Part shown: positions 1-6,980 of the stretch, piece by piece
Layout: every line of letters starts with the position of its first letter
How positions within the stretch are numbered: the first letter of the stretch is position 1
Source of the DNA: a virus
DNA: 21,627 nucleotides
Virus record (IMG/VR): IMGVR_UViG_3300026484_000420
Span: 1 to 21,627 of that record
Reading direction: 5' to 3' (one strand)
Notes under the pieces: generated by a model
Told to the model about the DNA's origin: nothing
Database searches by the model: none
The model's input: the letters and a program-made list of their open reading frames with translations, nothing else
Program-made: the position numbers and the translations under genes

Positions 1-123
1 AGCTTTTATAAATTCAATTTTTCTATTTTCAGGATTAAAACTCAAAAATTCTTCATCTCCTTTCAAATCTCTAAAAAATTTCCATCCCTCATTTGTGTAA
101 ACTTCTGTATCTTTATCATAACA
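1..123 (-). other. N-terminal splicing block of an intein (Hint domain), truncated by window edge
   Basis: These 41 residues start at Cys266 of the MuF protein. They read as a canonical Hint block A: a nucleophilic Cys at position 1, Asp-Thr at 5-6, Val at 8, Gly at 13, then FFRDL-KGDE and a beta-strand-rich tail (FLSFNPENRKIEF). Inteins cut themselves out of a precursor using Cys1 and a C-terminal His-Asn/Cys+1. Related Hint domains in polymorphic toxins only cleave. The insertion falls exactly before the conserved Cys of the MuF HPxC motif, where inteins typically sit. The block B histidine, any homing endonuclease and the C-terminal HN(C/S/T) cannot be seen. A Hint-type autoprocessing domain in front of a MuF-linked toxin is therefore the main alternative. 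Confidence 0.82.
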
Positions 124-918
124 ATGGGGATGTAAGGGTGTAGCTCTCATTTCCCTTTTCGGTATTACCCCCCGCCCGTATCCTACATCAAGGTTTGCGT
201 AAAAATCGCAAATATCGGTTTTTTTGTGTGCGGGGGACATTTCAAACTTCACAAACTCTACTTCATCGTCTTCAAGCATATCCTTAGCCCTTTTACTCAT
301 AAACGCCCTGTGCGTTTCAGTTTTTGCTATTCTGTTTGCATAATACCTCGCCTTTTCTTCAAGTGCTGTTTTCGTTGCTTTTTCTATCGCTTCGGCATTC
401 ATTTCATCAAGCTTTCTGAATATCTCTTTGTATGCAATTCTTAAAGGCTTTGTTTTTAGTTTTTCAATCTGCTTCATTACCCGCTCTTGCTTAAAGGGGT
501 TAAACATTGCTTTTCTGATATAATCAGGCAGGTTTTTATCCGCAAGGTCTAATATCTCTTTATCTTTAAAACCGTATCCCTCATATAATTTTTTCGCTAT
601 CTCCCCTATTGTGTCTTTTGCTTTTATTCCCTCGTGTAATATTTTAGACGTAAGCTTAACGGTGTCTTTTGCGTTTTTGTAAAGCATATCGGATAATAAA
701 ACGGGCGTTACGGCAATTTGGGGGTTATCGTTTACAAAATAAAAACTCCCGAGCTGTTTATAAAGCTCATCTTCAATCTGCTTTTTAACCTCTTCATTAT
801 ATTTTGCAAGGTAAAAATCAACCATCTCCCCAAGCGTTTTTTTGTTCCACTTCGGGCGGTTTCGGTATTCGTGCAACACCTGTTTTAAAAGTTCCTCTGC
901 CTGTTTTTTAAAATCCAT
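1..918 (-). CDS. MuF-type phage head protein interrupted by an intein/Hint domain (partial, runs off left edge)
   Basis: The reading frame is open from an ATG at 918 to the window edge (306 codons). An AAGGA seven bases upstream supports the start. Residues about 190-265 match the Mu gpF (MuF) minor head protein pattern: a Thr-Glu-Thr segment (RIAKTETHRAF, about 196-206), then SPAHKKTDICDFY (228-240), and finally the terminal motif PLHPHC (261-266). MuF proteins help assemble the procapsid and are injected or packaged in some phages. In the family, HPxC is normally followed at once by RC and the end of the domain. Here Cys266 is instead followed by CYDKDTEVYTNEGW, a Hint/intein N-terminal block. 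The gene overlaps its upstream neighbour by 11 bases and ends the leftward terminase operon seen here. Family assignment is from motif recognition. The rest of the intein and any C-extein lie outside the window. Confidence 0.8.
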   Translation of the reverse strand, partial: MDFKKQAEELLKQVLHEYRNRPKWNKKTLGEMVDFYLAKYNEEVKKQIEDELYKQLGSFYFVNDNPQIAVTPVLLSDMLYKNAKDTVKLTSKILHEGIKAKDTIGEIAKKLYEGYGFKDKEILDLADKNLPDYIRKAMFNPFKQERVMKQIEKLKTKPLRIAYKEIFRKLDEMNAEAIEKATKTALEEKARYYANRIAKTETHRAFMSKRAKDMLEDDEVEFVKFEMSPAHKKTDICDFYANLDVGYGRGVIPKREMRATPLHPHCYDKDTEVYTNEGWKFFRDLKGDEEFLSFNPENRKIEFIKA

Positions 919-1189
919 CGAAAATTCCTTTTTGTTCCGCTGTAATTATCCTTACCCGGCTTACGCTTTTATCAAAAATGTTTGCAAGCTCTGTTATTGC
1001 CTCCCCTCTGCTTATGCCCGCTTTTCTCATCTGTTTGTATAGAGCTCTAATCTCTTCATATTCACTTTGCTTTTTGCGGAAATATATTCTCCACCCAGCG
1101 AAACGTTGCATAAAATTTCTTATTTGTTTTTTGTTAAGCCCAATTTCTTTTAATTCGTTTATTATGTAAAACTCATTTGCCTCTATCAT
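908..1189 (-). CDS. Small basic phage protein, Mor-like helix-turn-helix candidate
   Basis: This 93-residue protein starts at an ATG at 1189, overlapping the terminase stop by four bases (translational coupling). It overlaps the MuF gene by 11 bases. The sequence is basic and helical. Its C-terminal half (ISRGEAITELANIFDKSVSR, about 59-78) reads as a helix-turn-helix, preceded by GWRIYFRKKQ. That order loosely recalls Mu Mor/C activators, but the match is by eye and weak. Its place between terL and MuF, where a portal gene is usual, is odd because the protein is far too small to be a portal. It could be a transcription factor, a packaging accessory or a head-morphogenesis protein. No function is assigned. 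Confidence 0.55.
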   Translation of the reverse strand: MIEANEFYIINELKEIGLNKKQIRNFMQRFAGWRIYFRKKQSEYEEIRALYKQMRKAGISRGEAITELANIFDKSVSRVRIITAEQKGIFDGF

Positions 1190-2385
1190 ATCAGCTCCAG
1201 TTTAAGGGATTTTGTTTTTCCTTGTGCCTTTATTAAAGGAGCAAGTGCGTATCTGATTGCGTCAATTGTGTGATTGTATTTGTCTTCAACCTGCGGGAGA
1301 ATGTCACCAGCCGAGTTTGTTTTATAACTGTATAATCTAAATTCTTCAAGCGTATGTTTGCAATTTGGATTTATGATTATCTTTTTAAATTTTTTCATAA
1401 ATTCAATCCCGTCTTCAACGCTTCCTTTCCATTTCTCTACGCCCTCAATTTTTAGACCAAATTTCCTTTTTAGATAACTGATTGTTTCAGGTCTTGCACT
1501 ATCAGCTCTTATTAAATACTTTTCATAATCAGGCACTTTTGCGTAAAGATTTGGTATTTCGTCAAGTTCTACCCCAATCCCATAAGCTTCGTCGGAAATA
1601 TAAAGATACTCATCTACAATATAAACTCTAACCAAAGTCGTAGGGTCGACTGCAAACCCAAAGTCGCTCCCTTGATACAATTCATCGTTAACAGGCAATA
1701 TACCGGATTCAAATTTATCTTTAAATACTTGTTTGTCGTTGTAAATTAAACATTCCCCTTCCCAAATATGCCTATAATAATTGTAATCAATTCTTTTTAA
1801 ATACTCCATTTCCTCTTTTAATACGTCTGGGAAAAAAGGGTTATCGTAATAATTTACTTTTTTAACAATTGCATTTGGTGGAGTGTTAATTACGAATCTT
1901 TGATATGTTTCGTCCTCTGTAAAATGCGGATTGAAACTCACCCATATTTCACTTCCGGGTTTTCTAATTGTAGGAATTAGCAAATCCCAGCTCTCTTTGC
2001 TAACGCTTTGTGCTTCTTCTACCCAGCATATATCAACGCCCTCAGTCGATTTTATTTCTTGTATATTGTGCCTCAAGCCTTTAAAGATAAATTCGCTTCC
2101 GTTAACCGCTCTTATTTCATCTCTTGTAACAATATAATATCTATCAAGTCTGAGTTCGCTTATTTGGTCTTTTAACAATTTATGTACACTGTCTTTAATA
2201 GAGTTTTGTATCTCTCTCGTACATAGAATACGCACCTTTTTCTGGACTGCAAGTAAAAGCAAAATTCTTGCAATATTCCAGCTCTTCCCACTTCCTCTTC
2301 CTCCGTAAAAAACTTTATACCTTGCTTTTTTAAAGAGCAAAGTTTCCAAAAAGTGATTAGGAATTTTTACTGTCAACTTCCACAC
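1186..2385 (-). CDS. terL: Terminase large subunit (packaging ATPase/nuclease)
   Basis: This 399-residue protein is the motor that pumps phage DNA into the procapsid and cuts it. The ATPase domain has Walker A GGRGSGKS (28-35), Walker B ICWVEEAQ (119-126) and the coupling motif WVSFNP (148-153). The nuclease domain has the three expected acidic clusters: SDFGFAVDPT (Asp241), RADSA (Asp295) and YNHTIDAIRYAL (Asp375), which together would hold two metal ions. Length and motif order fit the PBSX/Terminase_3-like group. The start is a GTG overlapping the small subunit by 29 bases, and no better start lies before Walker A. It is transcribed leftward with terS and MuF. Confidence 0.95.
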   Translation of the reverse strand: MWKLTVKIPNHFLETLLFKKARYKVFYGGRGSGKSWNIARILLLLAVQKKVRILCTREIQNSIKDSVHKLLKDQISELRLDRYYIVTRDEIRAVNGSEFIFKGLRHNIQEIKSTEGVDICWVEEAQSVSKESWDLLIPTIRKPGSEIWVSFNPHFTEDETYQRFVINTPPNAIVKKVNYYDNPFFPDVLKEEMEYLKRIDYNYYRHIWEGECLIYNDKQVFKDKFESGILPVNDELYQGSDFGFAVDPTTLVRVYIVDEYLYISDEAYGIGVELDEIPNLYAKVPDYEKYLIRADSARPETISYLKRKFGLKIEGVEKWKGSVEDGIEFMKKFKKIIINPNCKHTLEEFRLYSYKTNSAGDILPQVEDKYNHTIDAIRYALAPLIKAQGKTKSLKLELI

Positions 2386-2728
2386 CTACAATATTGATTA
2401 TCGGAGCTTGATTTTCGTGCTTAACTTCTAATCTCTCGCTCCAGCCTCTGTGTTTGCCTTTTGTCTTTAGAAAAAAGATAATCGCCCCCAAATCCCCCTT
2501 TTCAATCCTCTCCATTAGCTTATTTTCTACAAATTCGATTGCCTCTTCACTTATTTTATCTACCTCGCTTTTAAATTTTTCATTTTTTAACCAGTTGTAA
2601 TAGGTCCTTCTTGGTATTCCGCTTATTTCACAAGCAAGAGAGACATTTCCTTTTGCTTCTCTTAGAGCTTCCAAAAACTTCTCTTTTCTTTTTTTAGATG
2701 TGCCATTTGTGCCATTTTCACTTTTCAC
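2357..2728 (-). CDS. terS: Terminase small subunit
   Basis: This protein of about 123 residues recognises the packaging site and recruits the large subunit. Its N-terminal part (KRKEKFLEALREAKGNVSLA onward, to RRTYYNWLKN) is a helix-turn-helix typical of small terminases. A helical middle (SEEAIEFVENKLMERIEKGD) and the segment FFLKTKGKHRGW follow, also common in the family. I prefer the GTG at 2728, which has AAGGAG seven bases upstream; an open TTG start at 2749 would add seven residues. The gene overlaps rusA by 11 bases and terL by 29 bases, as expected for one coupled operon. Confidence 0.85.
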   Translation of the reverse strand: MKSENGTNGTSKKRKEKFLEALREAKGNVSLACEISGIPRRTYYNWLKNEKFKSEVDKISEEAIEFVENKLMERIEKGDLGAIIFFLKTKGKHRGWSERLEVKHENQAPIINIVGVEVDSKNS

Positions 2729-3158
2729 CCTCAATCTCCTTAACCTCAATCTCTATTCCATCCCATCCAGCATTGCTGATTTTCTCCGCTTCAATCCTTT
2801 TAATCTGCTTGTCATTCTCATAAGCAATCCCTTCTAATGCATCTTGAATAGCTTTTAAAGTATTGTCTAAATCTTTTCTCCCTTGCTTTTTGCAGTAGAG
2901 CTTATATTTCAAAACCACATCTCCCTGAAGTAATTTGAATTTGTTAGCCCTTGCAATAAGCGATAATGCACTCTTAAAAGCCTTGCCCTCTTTGCTTACG
3001 TAGTGTATTATCCTTCCGCCTCTAAACGCACTGCGCCAATAAGAATTAACAGATGGCGGGATTATTTCGGCTTTTAAATAATTTAACCCCATCGAATTCG
3101 AGGGGTTTAAACGTGTCGAATCCGACCCGGTTTTTTCAGTCGTTTTATAAGTTATCAT
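2718..3158 (-). CDS. rusA: RusA-type Holliday junction resolvase
   Basis: RusA cleaves four-way DNA junctions and branched replication intermediates, which in phages helps prepare DNA for packaging. The family signature is clear: KDLDNTLKAIQDALEG (about 95-110) with Asp96 and Asp98, then END at 114-116 supplying Asp116. PPSVNSYWR (34-42) is the usual N-terminal segment. The protein is 146 residues, slightly long for RusA. The extra first 22 residues before MGLNYLKAEI have no family look and lie over a palindrome at 3082-3111. The ATG at 3158 overlaps the preceding stop (ATGA) and has a GAGG upstream. Met23 is an alternative start but lacks a ribosome binding site. Confidence 0.88.
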   Translation of the reverse strand: MITYKTTEKTGSDSTRLNPSNSMGLNYLKAEIIPPSVNSYWRSAFRGGRIIHYVSKEGKAFKSALSLIARANKFKLLQGDVVLKYKLYCKKQGRKDLDNTLKAIQDALEGIAYENDKQIKRIEAEKISNAGWDGIEIEVKEIEGEK

Positions 3159-3889
3159 CCCACATCCTCAAAAAGTTCTTCAATTTCAAAGAGCAATTTT
3201 TCTCTTAAATATTTTTGTCCCTTTTTCGGGTGAAACATAAACGCTCTTTGCCTTATCTGCTTTGCTATTGCTTTTTCTAACGCTTCTAACCTGTCCCGAT
3301 ACTTTTTAGGTAAATAAAGCAGTTCATATTTATTTGCATTTACGCAAGGCATACATCCTACACGTCTAAAACCTTTACGATAAAGAGGGTTAATTTTAAC
3401 CCCTTTTTCTTCTATATACGCAAACACTTTTTCCACACTCCAAAACGCAATAGGAAACAAAGTCGGAATTAAAAATTTCTCGCCCGGCAAAATGCTTTTA
3501 ATTAATTCAAAAACTTCCGTGTCTTTCCTTGTTTCGCTTTCTTCTCTTCTAATACCCTCAATTACAACAAATTCCTCTTTACCGACAAAATTTTCTTTTA
3601 GCCACTTTTGAAAAGGCTTTATTTTTAATTCCATCGTGCAACTTCTCATATATCTGTTAACTACAAATCCTTTTCTCTCACATAAAGCCCACATCCCCTC
3701 GCTCTCAATTCTTACAATCTCAACATCAAGCGCTTTTTCTAAATATTCTAAATACTTATAAGTCTCATCCGCTTCCCACTTCGTATCACAAAACACAGCT
3801 ATAACATCCTCTTTCGGAACTCTCTCAAGCATATACAAAAGACAGGCAGTTGAATCTTTCCCGCCCGAAATACTTACGATGTATTTCAT
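3155..3889 (-). CDS. PP-loop ATP pyrophosphatase, PAPS-reductase/DndC-like family
   Basis: This 244-residue protein has the PP-loop SGGKDS (8-13) that binds ATP for adenylation chemistry. It also has a Cys in YMRSCTMELKIKPFQ (Cys84) and a CxxC pair in RRVGCMPCVNANKY (Cys179, Cys182). Cysteines in these positions suggest bound metal or an iron-sulfur cluster, as in DndC and assimilatory sulfonucleotide reductases. Phages and prophages often carry this family among packaging genes. The true reaction is usually unknown; DNA or tRNA sulfur chemistry is the family-based guess. It is coupled by four-base overlaps to YopX upstream and rusA downstream. No other Dnd or Ssp genes are visible. Confidence 0.82.
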   Translation of the reverse strand: MKYIVSISGGKDSTACLLYMLERVPKEDVIAVFCDTKWEADETYKYLEYLEKALDVEIVRIESEGMWALCERKGFVVNRYMRSCTMELKIKPFQKWLKENFVGKEEFVVIEGIRREESETRKDTEVFELIKSILPGEKFLIPTLFPIAFWSVEKVFAYIEEKGVKINPLYRKGFRRVGCMPCVNANKYELLYLPKKYRDRLEALEKAIAKQIRQRAFMFHPKKGQKYLREKLLFEIEELFEDVG

Positions 3890-4314
3890 TTTTCCTGCTC
3901 CAAAAGTTCCGGGTTTTCAAAAACGTTGCCGATTATTTTGAAATCGTTGAAAATTGAAATCTGATATTTTTCTTTTTTATGTTCTAAAATAAAACCTAAA
4001 AATTTATCACACCAAGCAACTTTATATTTTCTATCTTTTTCTTTACAACTAACACACTCTACAATATCCCCCTCATAAATCTCTTTGCCGTTTTTGTCTT
4101 TGAGACCGGTAAATTGTCCTACGCTTTCCGGCGCTACTAATCTGTCTTTTTCTTTTGCCTGAATTAATAAAAAATTATTTATTTTTTTAACTTCTATAAC
4201 TTTTTTGTTATTGCTGTTTGGTAGTATGTAATACTTTTTATTTGCATAAATAAGGCTACCGTATAGCCACGTTTTTAACCTTTTGCTATACCCTCTAAAC
4301 TTAATCTCTCTCAT
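3886..4314 (-). CDS. YopX-like phage protein
   Basis: The family signature is at both ends. The start MREIKFRGYSKRLKTWLYGS is the usual YopX opening. QFTGLKDKNGKEIYEGDIVE (about 67-86) is its hallmark strand-turn segment, followed by a short beta-rich domain. Length (142 residues) fits. YopX proteins are small phage accessory proteins, first named from SPbeta, with no settled function. They usually sit among early replication and modification genes, as here. The gene has four-base overlaps with both neighbours. Confidence 0.88.
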   Translation of the reverse strand: MREIKFRGYSKRLKTWLYGSLIYANKKYYILPNSNNKKVIEVKKINNFLLIQAKEKDRLVAPESVGQFTGLKDKNGKEIYEGDIVECVSCKEKDRKYKVAWCDKFLGFILEHKKEKYQISIFNDFKIIGNVFENPELLEQEK

Positions 4315-4538
4315 CTCCTTCTCCTTTTCACACTCTTTGCAATTTTAAGTTTCAAGCTTTCATTTTCTTTTTTTACTTTTTTTAGCTCCTCTCTTAAATT
4401 CTGAGCGACTTTTTCCGTTTCATATAGTTCAGATACTAATTTTCTGTTTCTTTTCTCTAAAACGTTCATATAAAGATTTAAAGCTACATATTGACCAGCA
4501 GTGTACAACCCGATTTTGTTAAGCAGTTTTACTATCAT
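4311..4538 (-). CDS. Short coiled-coil phage protein
   Basis: About 75 residues are read from an ATG at 4538. A GTG at 4574 would add 12 residues but has no ribosome binding site. The first third is hydrophobic/helical (MIVKLLNKIGLYTAGQYVAL). The rest is a charged coiled coil with regular Leu/Val spacing (LREELKKVKKENESLKLKI) ending in KRRRR. I do not recognise a family. The basic tail suggests nucleic-acid contact. The gene overlaps the upstream one by 20 bases and the downstream one by four bases. Confidence 0.6.
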   Translation of the reverse strand: MIVKLLNKIGLYTAGQYVALNLYMNVLEKRNRKLVSELYETEKVAQNLREELKKVKKENESLKLKIAKSVKRRRR

Positions 4539-5031
4539 TGTTTTCGCCTGTAATCTGTCTGTAAAGCATCTCACCGAACTGATACGAATTCAAAATAAGC
4601 GGGCTTAAATGTCTATAATTTCCCTCACCCTCAACCTGTGCTTCTTTTGCTACAAGCTCTGTTAGTTTTGCAACTCTGTTTTTGTGCACTTTAAATTTTC
4701 TGTCATTGTTTTTTACGTATTCGGTATAAACGCTTAAAGCCGCAGGCAATGCCGCCCAGCCCTGTTTAACAAAGCGGTTGTTTTCAATTCCCTTGAGAAT
4801 GCTTTTGTGTTTTGCTTTAATAGCGTTAAATCCCGTGACGTTCAGTTCTTTATCCAAAAAATGCAATATAGACATCAAATCCTTAACAATCATCCTGTCC
4901 GCTTTGCTTAATTTCCACTCCGGCACCTGTATGATTATTTCACCCTCAATTACCTTTGCTACCTCGGAATTAATTAAGTGAAACGTAAACAAATCCGCAA
5001 TCGCATAAAGCGCTAAACATTCATTTCTCAT
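4519..5031 (-). CDS. Phage protein of unknown function
   Basis: This 170-residue protein is soluble and mostly helical, with no signal peptide, membrane segment or catalytic motif that I can identify. An N-terminal hydrophobic stretch (LALYAIADLFTFHLINSEVA) is followed by a Lys/Asp-rich middle. The ATG at 5031 overlaps the upstream stop in ATGA form, so it is translated with the early left operon. It lies between replication-type genes and YopX, which suggests an early accessory role. Confidence 0.65.
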   Translation of the reverse strand: MRNECLALYAIADLFTFHLINSEVAKVIEGEIIIQVPEWKLSKADRMIVKDLMSILHFLDKELNVTGFNAIKAKHKSILKGIENNRFVKQGWAALPAALSVYTEYVKNNDRKFKVHKNRVAKLTELVAKEAQVEGEGNYRHLSPLILNSYQFGEMLYRQITGENNDSKTA

Positions 5032-5327
5032 TCTTCATCTCCTTTGTCTACAAACACAATATTTTTATTTTTTGTTATCTCTTGCAAAAACTCTGTGTTT
5101 GTTTTATTTAAAAAAATATTCCTGAATCTCGATACGTTCTTATTCCAATTCCAATACTCTCGTGATAAATATATTTTCCCGTCAGGCGTTTTAGCGCATA
5201 TGAATTTCCCATAAGCGATTAACACCTCGGCGTTGTTAAATTTCAAAATAACGCATTCGGGTTTGTTTTTTAATACGCTCACATCAGTTAAAAAACCAAA
5301 ATTTTTAAGCAGGGTTTTTTCTGTCAT
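5028..5327 (-). CDS. Small phage protein of unknown function
   Basis: This is a 99-residue protein without a recognised motif. It appears to be a small alpha/beta fold: alternating hydrophobic strands (PECVILKFNNAEVLIAYGK) are followed by an aromatic segment (YLSREYWNWNKNVSRFRNIF). The start overlaps the stop of the gene before it by four bases, and its own stop overlaps the next start. The coupled spacing and full-length open frame support it as a real gene. Nothing in it points to a reaction. Confidence 0.6.
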   Translation of the reverse strand: MTEKTLLKNFGFLTDVSVLKNKPECVILKFNNAEVLIAYGKFICAKTPDGKIYLSREYWNWNKNVSRFRNIFLNKTNTEFLQEITKNKNIVFVDKGDEE

Positions 5328-5902
5328 GCCCCTATCCTTTTAACCGTATTGGCTATTATCTTTTTCATTTTCGGCAATAATTTTTCTTGTGTTTTTTGCG
5401 ATAAGGCAGGAGCTATGGTTTCAATCAGCTTTTCTCTTTTTGTTTTTTGATAAACGTTTTTCAGTGCTGTTTTAAATCTCTTCTCCATATACGCTCTTCT
5501 TTTCAGATCCTCTTCACTCCAGCTAAACTGGGTAAAATCTACAAACATATTCCAGCCGCCCACAGCTTCAAGAGCCTCTTGCACCATTTCGTTATTCGGT
5601 TTAATTTTTTTCTTTTTGCCGGTAACTATTGCGTGTGTGAGTAAAATATTCCAAACTTCCTCAATCCATAATTCAACTTCATTTTCTTTTCTCTCAAGGG
5701 ATTCTATTATCTGTTGCGGTTTCGGTAAATAGCCGTATTTCCATTCGTTTAAAATAATAAGCGTCGCATCTTTAAGCTCTTCTAATGTCAATCTGTTAGA
5801 TAATACGAACCAGTATGCTTTTAATTCAGCTTTTGTAAGCTCTCTGTTTACGGTTCCTAATGCAATCATTTGCATATAATCAACAAATTTATTTTTCGTC
5901 AT
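5324..5902 (-). CDS. Putative helicase loader / replication accessory protein
   Basis: In this 192-residue protein, the N-terminal 70 residues (RELTKAELKAYWFVLSNRLT, then LEELKDATLIILNEWKYGYLPKPQQIIESL) resemble phage helicase-loader domains of the G39P/DnaC-like kind. In that family a helical bundle ends in a pattern of the type x-FPPxPxxI. The C-terminal half is Lys-rich and helical. It directly follows a replication-initiator-like protein and is coupled to it by a four-base overlap. In many phages those two genes recruit the host DnaB helicase. No Walker A motif is present, so it is not itself an AAA loader. The assignment is inference from pattern and context. Confidence 0.5.
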   Translation of the reverse strand: MTKNKFVDYMQMIALGTVNRELTKAELKAYWFVLSNRLTLEELKDATLIILNEWKYGYLPKPQQIIESLERKENEVELWIEEVWNILLTHAIVTGKKKKIKPNNEMVQEALEAVGGWNMFVDFTQFSWSEEDLKRRAYMEKRFKTALKNVYQKTKREKLIETIAPALSQKTQEKLLPKMKKIIANTVKRIGA

Positions 5903-6702
5903 ATCACACCTCCACTCATTTCCAACATTTCCATCTCTCTAATAAACGCTTCGGATTCGGCTCTTGCCCTCTCTTCGTCAAAACCTCTGTTAAAACCCGT
6001 CCGTGGCTTTTTAGGTGTATCTAAAAGCTCTATTTTCATTTGCTCGAAATTTTTATCAACGCTTTTAGGGTTTGTTAATTTAGGTCTCCAAAAATTATCT
6101 TTTAATGCAGCAAATAAAGTCCGCTCAACGATTTCTTCTCCGTAAAGGTTTTTCAGCTTTAACAATATGCCGTCATATTCAGCTTTAAACTCCGGAAGTT
6201 TTTTTGTTAGTTTTAAGATTTCTTTGTAGTATCGCTCAAAAAAATTTGAGGAGGCGCTTATATTATATTCCTCCTCATTTACATTTACATTATCATTTAC
6301 ATTATCATTAACATTTACATTGCTTCCGTTTTGCTTATCAGGTTGCTTATCGTTTGCTTGTAAGGTTGCTTGTTGTTTGCTTGTAAGGTTGCTTCCGTTT
6401 TGCTTATCAGGTTGCTTATCGTTTGCTTTTGTTTTGCTTGTTTTTTTAGCCTCAGCACCTTTTTTGCCGGCTTCGTATTTTTTATTACTTGCTTCAAGTG
6501 TAGGTTTAGCCATTAAAAATATTGCTTTTGCTGTGTCTTTTAACTCATCCGTAATATCATTACCGTTAAACATAAATTCAAAAATAGCTCTATACGCATC
6601 AGCTCTTTGGCTTTTAGGTAATAGTTCAATCGCTTCATAATAACTTCTATAAAACACAAAACTATCTCTTTGCATTTTTGTTTCTTTTTCGGTATAATTC
6701 AT
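5899..6702 (-). CDS. Phage replication-initiation-type protein with repetitive linker
   Basis: This 267-residue protein has two folded parts. The N-terminal region (MQRDSFVFYRSYYEAIELLP, then DAYRAIFEFMFNG) resembles the DUF6291-like domain found at the front of phage replication proteins. Residues about 85-145 are a low-complexity Lys/Gln/Asn linker with ANDKQPDKQNGSN present twice and runs of NVNVND. The C-terminal domain (FFERYYKEILKLTKKLPEFK onward) is helical and contains NFWRPKLTNPKSVDKNFEQM, typical of DnaA/DnaD-like phage replication proteins. The ATG at 6702 has AAAGGA six bases upstream. It probably binds the phage origin and partners with the downstream loader-like protein. I see no obvious iteron array outside the linker-coding repeats. 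Confidence 0.62.
   Translation of the reverse strand: MNYTEKETKMQRDSFVFYRSYYEAIELLPKSQRADAYRAIFEFMFNGNDITDELKDTAKAIFLMAKPTLEASNKKYEAGKKGAEAKKTSKTKANDKQPDKQNGSNLTSKQQATLQANDKQPDKQNGSNVNVNDNVNDNVNVNEEEYNISASSNFFERYYKEILKLTKKLPEFKAEYDGILLKLKNLYGEEIVERTLFAALKDNFWRPKLTNPKSVDKNFEQMKIELLDTPKKPRTGFNRGFDEERARAESEAFIREMEMLEMSGGVI
6320..6428. repeat. Two 40-bp direct repeats inside the replication gene linker
   Basis: Copy 1 is 6320-6359 and copy 2 is 6389-6428, identical over 40 bases with a 69-bp period, so the 23-residue protein period stays in frame. Shorter pieces of the same unit lie between them (TTGCTTGTAAGGTTGCTTG type). Origins of many phages lie inside the initiator gene, so these could be initiator binding sites, or simply a slippage-prone linker. 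Confidence 0.8.
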
Positions 6703-6980
6703 CTTACATCCTTTCTCGATATTTCGTAGACCCTTAAAGAAGTCCTTGAACCTTCTTTTTTTATGCGGTCTACGATTTTTATTAACCCTGCGTTTCTTAA
6801 TTCAGTTAATCTACCGCTAATTGTGTGATAAGGTCTGTTTAACTTACTCGCTATTTTTTCACCTGTAGCTCTCCCGAGTTCTAATAGCTTAAAATATACT
6901 TTTTGCTGACTCTGTGTAAGCACTCCTGATTTTTTTAAGTATTCGTATGCTTCTAAACTTGTTTCAGCCATATTACGCAT
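6699..6980 (-). CDS. Winged-helix (MarR-like) DNA-binding protein
   Basis: In this 93-residue protein, residues 18-75 form a winged helix-turn-helix: LTQSQQKVYFKLLELGRATG, then EKIASKLNRPYHTISGRLTE, LRNAGLIKIVDRI and a wing ending in RVYEISRK. The pattern fits small MarR/DprA-WH-like or replication-module regulators of phages. The ATG at 6980 is favoured by AAAAGGGG six bases upstream. It overlaps the Cro-like gene by eight bases, so it is the second gene of the leftward early operon. It may regulate early transcription or act in replication; the sequence does not decide. Confidence 0.7.
   Translation of the reverse strand: MRNMAETSLEAYEYLKKSGVLTQSQQKVYFKLLELGRATGEKIASKLNRPYHTISGRLTELRNAGLIKIVDRIKKEGSRTSLRVYEISRKDVR

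Noticed and set aside
3155-3889. Dnd or Ssp phosphorothioation defence system
   Set aside because: Only one family member is present, and none of the cysteine desulfurase, DndD/E or nuclease partners is seen.
4778-4981. Plus-strand hydrophobic frames in the leftward operon
   Set aside because: They lie antisense to continuous overlapping genes and lack ribosome binding sites and promoters.
6320-6428. CRISPR-like array
   Set aside because: There are only two long repeats with related sequence between them, all in frame within a coding region; no unique spacers and no cas genes.
6315-6640. Frames on both strands over the repeats in the replication gene
   Set aside because: They arise from the repeated low-complexity linker and have no start signals; the in-frame product spanning both conserved domains is the real one.
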